Part shown: positions 28,291-36,125 of the stretch, piece by piece
Layout: each line of letters opens with the position of its first letter
How positions within the stretch are numbered: the stretch's first letter is position 1
DNA from: Streptomyces ossamyceticus
GTDB taxonomy: Bacteria > Actinomycetota > Actinomycetes > Streptomycetales > Streptomycetaceae
Assembly: GCF_001418475.1 (NCBI RefSeq)
Contig: NZ_LIQX01000241.1
Coordinates: 1-44,839 of the forward strand
DNA length: 44,839 bases
Direction: 5' to 3'
Translations under genes and position numbers: made by a program
The notes under the pieces: model-generated
Told to the model about the DNA's origin: nothing
What the model saw: the letters and a program-made list of their open reading frames with translations, nothing else
Databases searched by the model: none

Positions 28291-30415
28291 CGAGGTCGTC
28301 CTCGTCGCCGTCCTGGGTGGCGTCCTCACGGTCGGCGATGGCGTCCACGATCCGCTGCCGACTGACGTGCATGACACCGCCGCCGGTCTTGTACTCGCCG
28401 TGCCCGCAGTCGTTCAGGACGCGCCGCAGATCACGGAACGACCAGCCGTCGTACTCGCCGGGGTTGTGGTCGCGGAGCCGGTGGAGGACGTCCTGAGTGC
28501 GCAGCTTCGGCTCGTGGCCGAGGACGGTCAGGATGTCGGCGAGGTGGTCCGCCGGCGCGTAGGCGGGCGCCTCCGGGGCTGCGGTGCCCTCGTACAGGGC
28601 CATGGCCCGCTCGACGACCGGCGTCACCTCGTCGATGCCTGCCTCCTTCCGCACGAAGTAGGAGCGGATCAGCCCAGGGGTCTTCCCGAAGCCTGCGGCC
28701 ATGGCGGTGCCGACGTCCTCACCTGCAACGAGGGTGGTCGCCGAGTACCCGTTCTTGTGCATGCCGGTGCCGAGGATCGCGTCGTTGCCCTGATGGTCGT
28801 TGATCGCGAACGCGACCCGGTGGGACACGGTCTTGGAGATCCCGCGCGGCAGGCTCGCCGCATCCGCATCAGGGGTGATCCACAGCAGCATGATGGCCGT
28901 CTTCCTGGCCTTCTTGGTGACCTTCAGCGCCAGTTCCTTGGCTTCCTTGCCGTGCTCCGGGTGTGTGAACAGCTCGTGGACCTCGTCGAATACGACGATG
29001 CGGGGCCGCATGGACGGGTCGCGTTCCGCCATCTCGCGAGTGACTTTGGTGTCCGTGCCGATGCGTTCCAGCTCCTGCCCGCGACGGGACACCTCCGCAG
29101 CGAGGCGGCGCAGCGTGTCCATGGCCGCAACGACGTGCTCGTCGTCATCGCCCTTGACCAGGCTTCGCAGGCGGGGCCGCATCGGGTCGTAATCACTGTT
29201 GTAGGCCAGGACGTGCACGTCGATCTCGACCAGCGGGTCGAGCATCGCGCCGAGGAGCAGGGCGATGACCAGCGATGACTTGCCAGATCCCATGATTCCG
29301 GCGATCAGGTAGTTCGCCGCCATGAGTCGGCCGATGACCTGGTCGCCACGTGCGTTGATCGCAACCGGCACACCCTTGAAAAAGTCGGTCGTGCCCTCCG
29401 TCAGGGGCGGCCAGGCTGGCACCGGTTTGGTGAGGACGCCAGGGTCGGCCACCCACAGATCGAGTACGCCAGCCTGGTCGCGCGGCTCGGTCGGCCATAC
29501 CTCGATCGGCTTCCTGAGCAGGTTGTGGGCAAGCACCTCCTTCTTGTCGGCGATCATCTCGACGCTGACGCCCATGGGCAGCATTAGTTGCGTGTGCCAT
29601 CCGCCACCGGACCGGGTGGTCGGGGACACCCAGCGCGGCTGCCACCCTTCCTTGATGGCCTTGTTGAGCGGGGCGATACCGAGGTTGCCGAGGGCCTTGA
29701 GGATGGCGCCCTCGTCGGGGACGACGTCCCGCTGTTCGGGGTCGCCGGGCAGAGCCCAGGCCGGGGCCATCTGCCGGTGCCGTCCGACCGCCCACACCCC
29801 GGCGAGCGCGATCCACGGCAGGCAGGCGAGCAGCGGGTCCCAGACCACGCCGGCGATGAACGCGACCCAGGCGACGAACTGGATGACGGTGGCGAGCGGG
29901 GTGAGGACGTCGGCGACGTCGTGGTTGGCCCAGGCCAGCATGATGCCGAGGAGCAGCAGGACGCCGGCCCCGGCGGTGGCGCCCATGAACAGGGCCTTCG
30001 GCGCGTTGATGGCCAGCTGGAGGAGTTCCATGCGGCGCCGGTGGCGGGACTGGCGGAAGATGTAGGCGCGCTGCTCCCAGTCGCGGGCGACGTCTTCCTG
30101 ACCTGCGGCTTCGGCGGCACGCATCATGCGCTCGTGCCGGGCGGTCGTGCGGGAGTCCCAGGCCCGGCGGGTGAGCAGGCGGGCGCCGCCGACGACGTAG
30201 GCGCCGTGCCGGACGACGGCCCGGTAGGAGCCGTGCTCGCGGGCCTCGACGACGACGCGCCGCAGGTGGTCGATGCGGACGCGGCGGCGGGGCCGCGGCT
30301 TGTCCTCGACGGTCGTCTCGGGGGCCGGGGCGGTGTCGGGCTCGGGGGCGAACTTGAGGAGCGATACCTGCGGGGCCGTGTGTCCGTTGACGCGCTCGGG
30401 CGCGGTCTCGGTCAT
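28283..30415 (-). CDS. FtsK/SpoIIIE-family DNA translocase, TraB-like
   Basis: Encodes 710 residues from ATG 30415. N-terminal cytoplasmic part to about 120, two to three membrane helices (about 130-210: VLLLLGIMLAWA, FVAWVAFIAGVVW), then a RecA-like motor with Walker A IMGSGKSSLVI near 375 and Walker B RIVVFDEVHELF near 468. The C-terminal region (LRTQDVLHRLRDHNPGEYDG) forms a winged-helix-like domain suited to specific DNA binding. TraB proteins of Streptomyces plasmids and AICEs pump double-stranded DNA across hyphal walls. Neighbouring Spd-like genes support that reading over a chromosome-partition role. Confidence 0.92.
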   Translation of the reverse strand: MTETAPERVNGHTAPQVSLLKFAPEPDTAPAPETTVEDKPRPRRRVRIDHLRRVVVEAREHGSYRAVVRHGAYVVGGARLLTRRAWDSRTTARHERMMRAAEAAGQEDVARDWEQRAYIFRQSRHRRRMELLQLAINAPKALFMGATAGAGVLLLLGIMLAWANHDVADVLTPLATVIQFVAWVAFIAGVVWDPLLACLPWIALAGVWAVGRHRQMAPAWALPGDPEQRDVVPDEGAILKALGNLGIAPLNKAIKEGWQPRWVSPTTRSGGGWHTQLMLPMGVSVEMIADKKEVLAHNLLRKPIEVWPTEPRDQAGVLDLWVADPGVLTKPVPAWPPLTEGTTDFFKGVPVAINARGDQVIGRLMAANYLIAGIMGSGKSSLVIALLLGAMLDPLVEIDVHVLAYNSDYDPMRPRLRSLVKGDDDEHVVAAMDTLRRLAAEVSRRGQELERIGTDTKVTREMAERDPSMRPRIVVFDEVHELFTHPEHGKEAKELALKVTKKARKTAIMLLWITPDADAASLPRGISKTVSHRVAFAINDHQGNDAILGTGMHKNGYSATTLVAGEDVGTAMAAGFGKTPGLIRSYFVRKEAGIDEVTPVVERAMALYEGTAAPEAPAYAPADHLADILTVLGHEPKLRTQDVLHRLRDHNPGEYDGWSFRDLRRVLNDCGHGEYKTGGGVMHVSRQRIVDAIADREDATQDGDEDDLDE

Positions 30416-30449
30416 GCTGGTGCTTCCTTCTCTCTCCGGAGGGTGGGAG

Positions 30450-30492
30450 CCCGGGGACGGCGACGGCTTGGCGGTTGGACGCCGTCCCCGGG
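30450..30492 (-). terminator. 13-bp hairpin between DUF6257-like and TraB-like genes
   Basis: CCCGGGGACGGCG (30450-30462) pairs with CGCCGTCCCCGGG (30480-30492) around 17 nt. It lies downstream of the stop at 30499 and upstream of the TraB-like start, so it could attenuate TraB expression. Confidence 0.72.
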
Positions 30493-30498
30493 GCGCGG

Positions 30499-30678
30499 CT
30501 ACCTCTTCTTGCGGCGGGCGGCCTGGCGCTCGATGCGTTCGACCTTGCGTTGCAGGTCGCTGATGTCGACGCCGTCCCCGGCCGCGCCGCGCTTGGCCAT
30601 ACGGGCGGTCAGGGCGACGACCTGCAACTTCTCCATGGCGGTGAAGTCCGAGAACGCGATGTCGGGGTTGTCGGCCAC
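30499..30678 (-). CDS. small coiled-coil protein of the transfer region (DUF6257-like)
   Basis: Encodes 59 residues from GTG 30678 with GGAGG 9 nt upstream. It starts ADNPDIAFSDFTAMEKLQV, continues through a helical ALTARMAKRG and ends with a basic coiled-coil (DLQRKVERIERQAARRKKR). I recall DUF6257 proteins beside tra genes in Streptomyces with this pattern; the match is from memory. It may bind DNA or the translocase. Confidence 0.75.
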   Translation of the reverse strand: MADNPDIAFSDFTAMEKLQVVALTARMAKRGAAGDGVDISDLQRKVERIERQAARRKKR

Positions 30679-30721
30679 GGTGGGTTCCTCCCTGGCGGTC
30701 CGGGGCTGTCCCGGCTCCCCA

Positions 30722-30746
30722 CGGCACCCGCACGGGTCGGGTGCCG
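30722..30746 (-). terminator. hairpin between small transfer-region genes
   Basis: CGGCACCCG (30722-30730) pairs with CGGGTGCCG (30738-30746), loop 7 nt, between the stop at 30757 and the start at 30678. Confidence 0.62.
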
Positions 30747-30756
30747 CGGGCAGCTG

Positions 30757-30951
30757 TCAGCGGCGGCGGCGCAGGTCGGTAGTGGCGGCGATGGTCTCGG
30801 GGGTTACGCCGAGGCTGGCCGCGCGGGCGGCTTTCTCCGCGGCCTTCTGGGTGAGTGCGGCCGTGTCCTCGGGGGAGGCGTTCTCGGCGTCGATCGCGGC
30901 TTGGGCTGCGACGTGGGTGGCGGCGAAGGCGCGCGTGTTCCTGAGTCCCAT
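30757..30951 (-). CDS. small Ala-rich helical protein
   Basis: Encodes 64 residues from ATG 30951, with AAGGACA upstream. Ala-rich helices (FAATHVAAQAAIDAENA; ALTQKAAEKAARAASLG) and a basic tail (TDLRRRR). Typical accessory small gene in Streptomyces conjugative regions; no known activity. Flanked on both sides by hairpins. Confidence 0.65.
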   Translation of the reverse strand: MGLRNTRAFAATHVAAQAAIDAENASPEDTAALTQKAAEKAARAASLGVTPETIAATTDLRRRR

Positions 30952-31007
30952 GGCGGGTGTCCTTTCGGGTTGTGGGCTGGCCGGTTGGCCGGCCCCACCG
31001 CGCCCCC

Positions 31008-31036
31008 GCAACCGTTGCTCAGACGGCAACGGTTGC
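31008..31036 (-). terminator. 11-bp hairpin between transfer-region genes
   Basis: GCAACCGTTGC (31008-31018) pairs with GCAACGGTTGC (31026-31036), loop 7 nt, between the stop at 31055 and the start at 30951. The arms are less GC-rich than others here. Confidence 0.7.
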
Positions 31037-31054
31037 CGAGGACGGAAGGGCAGG

Positions 31055-31381
31055 TCAGCGGCCCTTGCGCTGCGCCTCGCGCCACATGTCCCGCACGACG
31101 AGGACGACGATCGCGCCGACGCCGCCGAGGATCGCCAACGCGAGGCTCGCGAACGCCAGGCCGATGGAGCCGACGCACACCGCACACGCGATACCGATCC
31201 ACTCGCCGGTCGAGCGGCCGGCCTTGCGGTGGTCGTGCTGGCACTGATGGACGGGCGCCTGCGCCTGCTGCTGGGTGGCGAGCTTCGCCAGCTCCATCGC
31301 TGCGAGCGCCAGCTGCACGGCGGCGGTGTCGGTCTCCGCGTTGCGGACCGCCTGCTCGGCCTTGTCGAGGGCATCGCTCAT
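31055..31381 (-). CDS. SpdB-like membrane protein
   Basis: Encodes 108 residues from ATG 31381. N-terminal helix (KAEQAVRNAETDTAAVQLAL), a His/Cys cluster HQCQHDH near 47, then two membrane segments (GIACAVCVGSIGLAFASLAL, AILGGVGAIVVLVV) and a basic end. Small membrane proteins near traB (spd genes) in Streptomyces plasmids promote spread of DNA inside the recipient mycelium. The assignment is by topology and neighbourhood. Confidence 0.75.
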   Translation of the reverse strand: MSDALDKAEQAVRNAETDTAAVQLALAAMELAKLATQQQAQAPVHQCQHDHRKAGRSTGEWIGIACAVCVGSIGLAFASLALAILGGVGAIVVLVVRDMWREAQRKGR

Positions 31382-31551
31382 CGGGCCCACCCCCTGATGC
31401 GGCGGGTGATGCGCGGCCAGGCGATGACCCCGGCGGCGACCGCCAGGACGACCGGCTGAGAGGCGACCGCGGTGGCCACGGCGAGGACGCCGGAGAGCAG
31501 CGAGGGGTAGGCGACGAGGAACCCGAGGAGGGCGCCGAAGGCGAGGCGCAT
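31378..31551 (-). CDS. 57-residue membrane protein of the transfer region
   Basis: Starts at ATG 31551 (or ATG 31554, one residue longer), overlapping the upstream stop; its own TGA overlaps the next ATG as ATGA. Two hydrophobic segments (LAFGALLGFLVAYPSLLSGV and VASQPVVLAVAAGVIAW) and a basic tail (RITRRIRGWAR). The perfect packing between neighbours supports it as a real gene; role probably Spd-like. Confidence 0.75.
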   Translation of the reverse strand: MRLAFGALLGFLVAYPSLLSGVLAVATAVASQPVVLAVAAGVIAWPRITRRIRGWAR

Positions 31552-32663
31552 CATGCGTATCCACCCTCCATCGGCTTGGCCGGGGTCTCCGGCTGGGGCT
31601 TCTTCGCGGCCCGTGACAGGGCGGTGCGGATGTACGGCTCGTCGACGAGCAGGCGCCGGTGCTGGGCCAGGTGCTCGGCGATGTCGCGGGGTGATGCGTC
31701 CGCGCCGAGGGTGGAGGCGGCTTCCTCGACGGCGCCCTGGAGGTTGACCGGTTCCAGCTCGCTGACCTGCTGATGCGCGGGCGCATCGGGTCGATGCACC
31801 TCGTACTCGGGGGGCTGCTGGCCGAGGACGACGGCGACCTGCACGGCGTCGACGACGACCCCGTAGGAGACGAGGAGCGCGGCCAGCTCGGGCGGGGGCG
31901 CATCAGGGTGCGCATCCGCTGCGATCCGGATCACGTCGGCGGGGTCCATCTCGGCGAACTTCTCCCGCAGCACGGCCTGCGCCGACCGGGCCGGGGTTGG
32001 ACTGGGGTCCTGCTGGGACCTCTGTCCGCCGTACATGGAGGCGAGGGCCGCATCAGCGCCATCGCGGACGCGGACACGCTGCACGTCGACGAGGCCGGCG
32101 CCGAGCTCGGTGTCGCCGACACCCACGTACTTGGCGAGCCTCCAGTACTGGCGGACGGCCATCTTGCGCCGCAGCTTGCCGGGGTGGCCGTCGGCGACAG
32201 CCCGCTGGAAGGCGAGCTGGCGGGCGGCGTCGGCGTTGCGGCGCATCACTTCGGCGTCCACGCCGGTGCGGTAGACGACGATGCTCCGGGCGATGAAGCC
32301 GAGGCCCTCGGCGGCGCCGGACATGGCGAGCGGGGTGACGGCGTACACGGCGGCCTCGCGGGTGTCGCTGGCGATGGTGATGCCGATGCCGCTGGCGGAC
32401 AGCGGGGCGAGCCACATGCCGCCGCGGACGATGGCGGGTGAGGACTGGCCGAGCATGGTCCGGCCGAGCATCACCATGGCGAGGATCAGGGTGAGGCCCT
32501 CGCCGGCGGCGACGACACCGGCGGCGGTGGCCTGCCGGTGGAACTCGGCGACGGCGTTGCTGTAGGTGCCCCAGGCGCCGAACCCGCCGACGACGACCAT
32601 CAGGGCGGCGGCCGTGCCGAGCACTCCGGCCTGCCCGTTCGTGAGTTCGCGCGGGGTGCTCAC
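31551..32663 (-). CDS. Spd-like multi-pass transfer protein
   Basis: Encodes 370 residues from GTG 32663 (GTGA overlap upstream). Four membrane segments in residues about 12-130: VLGTAAALMVVVGGFGAWG, EGLTLILAMVMLG, MWLAPLSASGIGITIA, AVTPLAMSGAAEGLGFI. The cytoplasmic part (about 150-370) contains basic helices and an Asp/Ala/Pro-rich linker, ending with an ASPRDIAEHLAQHRRLLVDE helical domain like an HTH. This layout is typical of conjugal spread proteins next to TraB in actinobacterial elements. It likely works with the translocase at hyphal cross-walls. Confidence 0.82.
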   Translation of the reverse strand: MSTPRELTNGQAGVLGTAAALMVVVGGFGAWGTYSNAVAEFHRQATAAGVVAAGEGLTLILAMVMLGRTMLGQSSPAIVRGGMWLAPLSASGIGITIASDTREAAVYAVTPLAMSGAAEGLGFIARSIVVYRTGVDAEVMRRNADAARQLAFQRAVADGHPGKLRRKMAVRQYWRLAKYVGVGDTELGAGLVDVQRVRVRDGADAALASMYGGQRSQQDPSPTPARSAQAVLREKFAEMDPADVIRIAADAHPDAPPPELAALLVSYGVVVDAVQVAVVLGQQPPEYEVHRPDAPAHQQVSELEPVNLQGAVEEAASTLGADASPRDIAEHLAQHRRLLVDEPYIRTALSRAAKKPQPETPAKPMEGGYA

Positions 32664-33040
32664 TGGCCCTCACCTCCGGCGAGGATCGAGGTGAGCTGGT
32701 CGGCGAGGTCGCGCAAGCGGTCGGCGTAGCTGTCGAGGAAGGAGGCCAGCTCGTACAGGCCGACCGGGGCGAGGGTCCGGCCGGGCGGGTACACGGAGAC
32801 GCCGACCGTGCGGCCGCCGAGGCTGGGGGTGCCGGGCGTCGCGAACGGCGACTGGGCCAGGCAGGCGGTGATGACCTCGGCGGCCCGGAAGGTGAGGGTG
32901 ACGTCGGGGCCCTTGTGGAGGATGTCGGCGCGGTAGGTGTCGGGCCGGTGGTCGGCGTGGCCGACGCACCATGTGGGCTCGGGGAGCGTGACGCTTCCGT
33001 GGTCCTCGGTGGGCAGGGTGATCGTGCGGGACTCGGTCAC
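32660..33040 (-). CDS. DUF6907-like protein
   Basis: Encodes 126 residues from GTG 33040. PTWCVGHADHRPDTYRADIL near residue 22 gives a Cys-His-His cluster, followed by a beta region and SVYPPGRTLAPVGLYEL, then helix LDSYADRLRDLADQLTSIL. I associate this with DUF6907 proteins of Streptomyces mobile elements, function unknown. It is coupled by GTGA overlaps on both sides. Confidence 0.72.
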   Translation of the reverse strand: MTESRTITLPTEDHGSVTLPEPTWCVGHADHRPDTYRADILHKGPDVTLTFRAAEVITACLAQSPFATPGTPSLGGRTVGVSVYPPGRTLAPVGLYELASFLDSYADRLRDLADQLTSILAGGEGQ

Positions 33041-33405
33041 TGTTGCTCACCCCGGGCGCGTTCGTCGGCGAGGAACTGGGCGACGAGGGGGAAGGCGCGG
33101 TCGACGGAAGCTTTGGCGGCCCTCTCGGCGGCCTCGGTCTCCTCGGCGCGGAGCCTGCCGCGGAGGTAGTCCGCGTTCCATCCGATGTCCGCCGGATCCT
33201 CCGCGAGGGCGCCCTGGACGGTGGCGCGGACCCAGCCGGCCCGCTCCTCCATCCGGCGCGCGTACTCGGCGGTGTCGTAGGGCAGGGTGACGGCTTCGAG
33301 GACGGCCTGAAGCAGGTTGCGGAGGTCGCGGGCGTCGCCCGGGTTCTGCGTGGGGGTGGACGGGGAACTTGCGGGCGCTTCGGCGCACGCGAAATGATCG
33401 GTCAT
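33037..33405 (-). CDS. hypothetical helical protein of the early operon
   Basis: Encodes 122 residues from ATG 33405. Disordered start (ASSPSTPTQNPGD), then helices (LRNLLQAVLEAVTLPYDTAE; ATVQGALAEDP; ERAAKASVDRAFPLVAQFL). No motif. Coupled to the DUF6907-like gene. Confidence 0.65.
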   Translation of the reverse strand: MTDHFACAEAPASSPSTPTQNPGDARDLRNLLQAVLEAVTLPYDTAEYARRMEERAGWVRATVQGALAEDPADIGWNADYLRGRLRAEETEAAERAAKASVDRAFPLVAQFLADERARGEQQ

Positions 33406-33461
33406 GCCGACTCCTGGTTAGGTCAGGACGTTCGGTGAGGGGTCGGTCGTCGCGCGCGCCT

Positions 33462-33479
33462 CGGGTGTTCCACCACCCG
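33462..33479 (-). terminator. short hairpin before gene 33037-33405
   Basis: CGGGTG (33462-33467) pairs with CACCCG (33474-33479) over 6 nt, in the gap downstream of the stop at 33502. Short stem; candidate only. Confidence 0.4.
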
Positions 33480-33501
33480 GGAGCTGACGGCCGGCCCCGC
33501 T

Positions 33502-33711
33502 CTATTCGGTTGAGTACTTCTTGATCGCGTCGTTGATGACGGTGTAGCTCCGGCCGAGTTCCTTCGCGACCTTGTAGGAACTGCCGAGTTCGGCCTTGCC
33601 TTCGGCGAGCGCTTCACCGCGCCGCTTCAGGGCTTCGGCCAGTTGTGACTGGAGCTGTTCCACCAGCTCGTCCTCACGCTGGAACCGCACCCTCCAGGGT
33701 TCTTCGGTCAC
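33502..33711 (-). CDS. small HTH-like DNA-binding protein, probably autoregulated
   Basis: Encodes 69 residues from GTG 33711. The first half is helical (DELVEQLQSQLAEALKRRGE). The second half reads KAELGSSYKVAKELGRSYTV then INDAIKKY, an HTH-like pattern close to Hin/resolvase-type recognition helices. The GTG lies 7 bp after a -10-like TAGTCT, so the mRNA is probably leaderless. A 26-bp inverted-repeat operator sits across that promoter. A small repressor of its own operon is likely. Confidence 0.8.
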   Translation of the reverse strand: MTEEPWRVRFQREDELVEQLQSQLAEALKRRGEALAEGKAELGSSYKVAKELGRSYTVINDAIKKYSTE

Positions 33712-33719
33712 AACGCAGA

Positions 33720-33745
33720 GACTATCACGGGGGGCCGTTATAGTC
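33720..33745 (-). promoter_or_regulatory. promoter with 11-4-11 inverted-repeat operator
   Basis: On the minus strand GACTATAACGG, four C, then CCGTGATAGTC: 11-bp arms with one mismatch. It contains a -35-like TGACTA and -10-like TAGTCT separated by 16 bp. The TSS would fall at the GTG start of the 69-residue HTH protein. This is the best single promoter/operator pair in the early region. Confidence 0.75.
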
Positions 33746-34367
33746 ACGCTGCCTCGCCACCCTGAAGCGACCTCAACTCCAGCCAGGTGGACGGCGGGTA
33801 CTCGCACCCGCACCACCGGCACTCCACCTTCGCCGTGCCCGCCGGCACCCGCAGCACCGCCCCGCACACGACGCCGTCCTCGTACACGGCCGGGCAGTTG
33901 CCCAGCCGCAGCGACCGCTCGGGTGGGTTCACGATCGACGCGACATCCCGCTCCAGGCCGCGGATCTCCTCGGCGAACGGGCCGGCCATCGGCCACGACG
34001 CGGCGATCCACTCCAGGTTCATGGCCAGCGCCCGCGCCGCGACGGCGACGCGGCGCTCGGTGCCGCCCTCCCTGGCGGGCTCGCCCCACCCGCGGTCTGC
34101 CTGCATCGCGGACCGCCAGTCCTCCAGGACGCCGACGATGCCGCCGGGCCCGCGCAGGCTGAACGCGGGCTCGGCGATCGGCATCGGCGCTTCGGTCGGC
34201 CGGGACCGCCCCAGTTCGGGGCGGCGGCCGCCAGGGTGGAGGAACGCGGCGAGGGCCTCGTACAGGCGGGGCATCCGGTCGAGGCGGCGAGCGGTGCCGA
34301 GAGCGCAGCCGGGGCACAGGTAGCCGTGCTCCAGGTCCCGCTCGCACAGTCCACAAGTCGCCGTCAT
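33744..34367 (-). CDS. double zinc-finger protein of unknown function
   Basis: Encodes 207 residues from ATG 34367 (ATGA overlap). N-terminal CGLCERDLEHGYLCPGC zinc ribbon, a helical middle (ALAMNLEWIAASWPMAGPF), and a C-terminal second knuckle set (NCPAVYEDGVVCG, VECRWCGCEYP). Such paired zinc ribbons are common in uncharacterised Streptomyces phage and plasmid proteins. It might bind DNA or act as an adaptor. Its stop codon touches the operator of the next gene. Confidence 0.75.
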   Translation of the reverse strand: MTATCGLCERDLEHGYLCPGCALGTARRLDRMPRLYEALAAFLHPGGRRPELGRSRPTEAPMPIAEPAFSLRGPGGIVGVLEDWRSAMQADRGWGEPAREGGTERRVAVAARALAMNLEWIAASWPMAGPFAEEIRGLERDVASIVNPPERSLRLGNCPAVYEDGVVCGAVLRVPAGTAKVECRWCGCEYPPSTWLELRSLQGGEAA

Positions 34368-34564
34368 ACCGGGCTCCGGTGCTGCAGCTGGTAGAGGCGG
34401 AGGCTGGACAGGTAGCGGTCACCGGCCGACCGCTTGACGGCGGCCGCGGCTCGGGCGGCGCTGCGGCGGGCGTCCTTGCTGGCCCAGTAGGTATGCAGGA
34501 TGCTCATCCCCTGGGCGCCGAGGGCGACGCCGGTGAGGAGCATCTGGAGCTCGGTGTCGGTCAT
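34364..34564 (-). CDS. small protein with hydrophobic N-terminus
   Basis: Encodes 66 residues: TDTELQMLLTGVALGAQGMS, then HTYWASKDARRSAARAAAAV and a basic helical end. The first 25 residues are moderately hydrophobic. No motif. It is coupled to the double zinc-finger gene by ATGA. Confidence 0.62.
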   Translation of the reverse strand: MTDTELQMLLTGVALGAQGMSILHTYWASKDARRSAARAAAAVKRSAGDRYLSSLRLYQLQHRSPV

Positions 34565-34574
34565 GTCGTACTCC

Positions 34575-35048
34575 TCACGCGGCTGGACGGACGGCGGGAC
34601 CGTCGGCCTCGGTGCGGGCGGCCTCGATGGCGGCCGCAGCCTGCTCGGGGGTGTCGTAGGTGCCGAGGTACATGCGCACCCGGTTCCGCTTCAGCGCGGC
34701 CTGGTACCGGCCGGAGCGCACTCGGTAGACGCCGAGCGGTAGGTCACGCTCCGGGATTGAGCGGTTGAGGTTGGACTCGGACGGGGTCACCAGGCGCAGG
34801 TTGCTGCGGCGGCAGTCGAGTCGGTCGCGGTTGATGTGGTCGACGAGCAGGCGGTAGCCGGTACCGCCGGGCACGTCCATGAGCCAGCGGTGCAGCAGAG
34901 CGACGGTGACGCCGGTCCACATCTGGGCGTAGCCGTGGCTGCCGATACTGAGCACCCGGCGGCCGAGGCGCTCGTAGTCCTCGACGTCCAGCAGGACCGT
35001 CTTGAAGCCGTCCGGGTGGGAGGCCTGCAGTTCCATGTAGGCATGCAT
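34575..35048 (-). CDS. HNH endonuclease with AP2 domain
   Basis: Encodes 157 residues from ATG 35048 (TGATG overlap with ssb). Residues about 60-105 form the HNH fold: YRLLVDHINRDRLDCRRSNL, then RLVTPSESNLNR. Residues about 110-155 form an AP2/ERF-type DNA-binding domain (LGVYRVRSGRYQAALKRN; LGTYDTPEQAAAAIEAA). This is the usual architecture of free-standing phage homing endonucleases. It lies next to ssb and could be a selfish insertion or take part in replication. Confidence 0.92.
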   Translation of the reverse strand: MHAYMELQASHPDGFKTVLLDVEDYERLGRRVLSIGSHGYAQMWTGVTVALLHRWLMDVPGGTGYRLLVDHINRDRLDCRRSNLRLVTPSESNLNRSIPERDLPLGVYRVRSGRYQAALKRNRVRMYLGTYDTPEQAAAAIEAARTEADGPAVRPAA

Positions 35049-35539
35049 CAGAACGGGGCCTCCTGTTGCGCGCCACCCCATCCGCCACCCTGCTGCTGCC
35101 CGTTCGCAGGGCGGGCGTTCGCCCACGGGTCGGGTGTTTCACCTGAAACACCTGCCTGTCGCTGCCCGCCGCTCGCCGGGTTCTTGGTGACCTTGGCGGT
35201 GGCGCGCACGAGGGTCGGCCCGACCTCGTCGACGTCCAGCTCGTACACGGTCCGCTTAACCTGCTCGCGGTCCTCGTATGAGCGCTGCTTCAACCGGCCC
35301 TGGACGATGACCCGTGTGCCCTTGGCGAGGGACTCGGCGACGTTCTCGGCGGCCTGCCGCCACACCGAGCAGGTGAGGAACAGCGGGTCGCCGTCCTTCC
35401 ACTCGTTGGCCTGGCGGTCGTAGACGCGGGGGGTGGAGGCGATGCGGAACTTGGCGACGGCGATGCCGGCCGGGGTGAAGCGGAGTTCGGGGTCGTCGAC
35501 CAGATTGCCGACGACGGTGATGACGGTCTCGCCAGCCAT
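35048..35539 (-). CDS. ssb: single-stranded DNA-binding protein
   Basis: Encodes 163 residues from ATG 35539 (AGGAGTCCGCC upstream). OB-fold residues about 2-112: [54 protein letters not shown]. The C-terminal linker is Gly/Gln-rich and ends QQEAPF, so the typical acidic tip (DDDIPF type) is only partly kept. It protects single strands during phage replication with the primase-helicase encoded upstream. Confidence 0.95.
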   Translation of the reverse strand: MAGETVITVVGNLVDDPELRFTPAGIAVAKFRIASTPRVYDRQANEWKDGDPLFLTCSVWRQAAENVAESLAKGTRVIVQGRLKQRSYEDREQVKRTVYELDVDEVGPTLVRATAKVTKNPASGGQRQAGVSGETPDPWANARPANGQQQGGGWGGAQQEAPF

Positions 35540-35599
35540 GGCGGACTCCTTCGGGTAGGCGGTGTCTGGCATGGCAGACACGCGAGATGCTGGGTGGGA

Positions 35600-35628
35600 G
35601 GCCGGGCCCGATAACCGCGGGCCCGGCC
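35600..35628 (-). terminator. strong hairpin upstream of ssb
   Basis: GGCCGGGCCCG (35600-35610) pairs with CGGGCCCGGCC (35618-35628) with a 7-nt loop, between the stop at 35642 and the ssb start at 35539. It may partly terminate the early transcript. Confidence 0.75.
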
Positions 35629-35641
35629 GATGTTGTGCGGG

Positions 35642-36073
35642 TCAGGCGTCGCTCACGGCCGCGAGCTGGGCGTGCCGGGCCGCGGTGGAGTCCGAGAGTT
35701 CGGCGAGCAGCCGGTAGACGTTGCCGTCGTTCGGGCCAGCCAGGTATCCGGTTCGCATGTGGACGATGGCGCTGACCTCGGTGAGAGCGCCGGAGATGCT
35801 GAAGCCGCCGGGGCTGCGGGTGCATCCGCGGTACGTGCCGTTGTCCAGCTGGGCCAGCCGCTTGCGCGTGTTCTTGGCGCGGATCGCGTGCCCCTTCCAG
35901 TGGTCGCTGTGCTCGTCGTTGGCCTCGGCGAAGGGCGTGACGCGCTTGATCTCTTCGGTGAGGGTGGCGCGCATGCCCGGGTAGGCCGTGTTCCAGAGGT
36001 CGGCGATGTAGGTGGCGGTGGCTTCGTCGATCCAGTGGCTCAGGCTGCGGACATCTGCGCTGGTGATACTCAC
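35642..36073 (-). CDS. hypothetical early protein
   Basis: Encodes 143 residues from GTG 36073 with GGAGGAGAA upstream. Mostly helical (DVRSLSHWIDEATATYIADL; YPGMRATLTEEIKRV; AIRAKNTRKRLAQL) with a small GTYRGCTRSPGGF turn. No known motif. It lies between the primase-helicase and ssb, so a role in replication is possible but unproven. Confidence 0.68.
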   Translation of the reverse strand: MSITSADVRSLSHWIDEATATYIADLWNTAYPGMRATLTEEIKRVTPFAEANDEHSDHWKGHAIRAKNTRKRLAQLDNGTYRGCTRSPGGFSISGALTEVSAIVHMRTGYLAGPNDGNVYRLLAELSDSTAARHAQLAAVSDA

Positions 36074-36125
36074 GGTGGTTCTCCTCCGGTTGGGTTGGCC
36101 GGCTGCCGAGTGACGGCCGGAAGTC

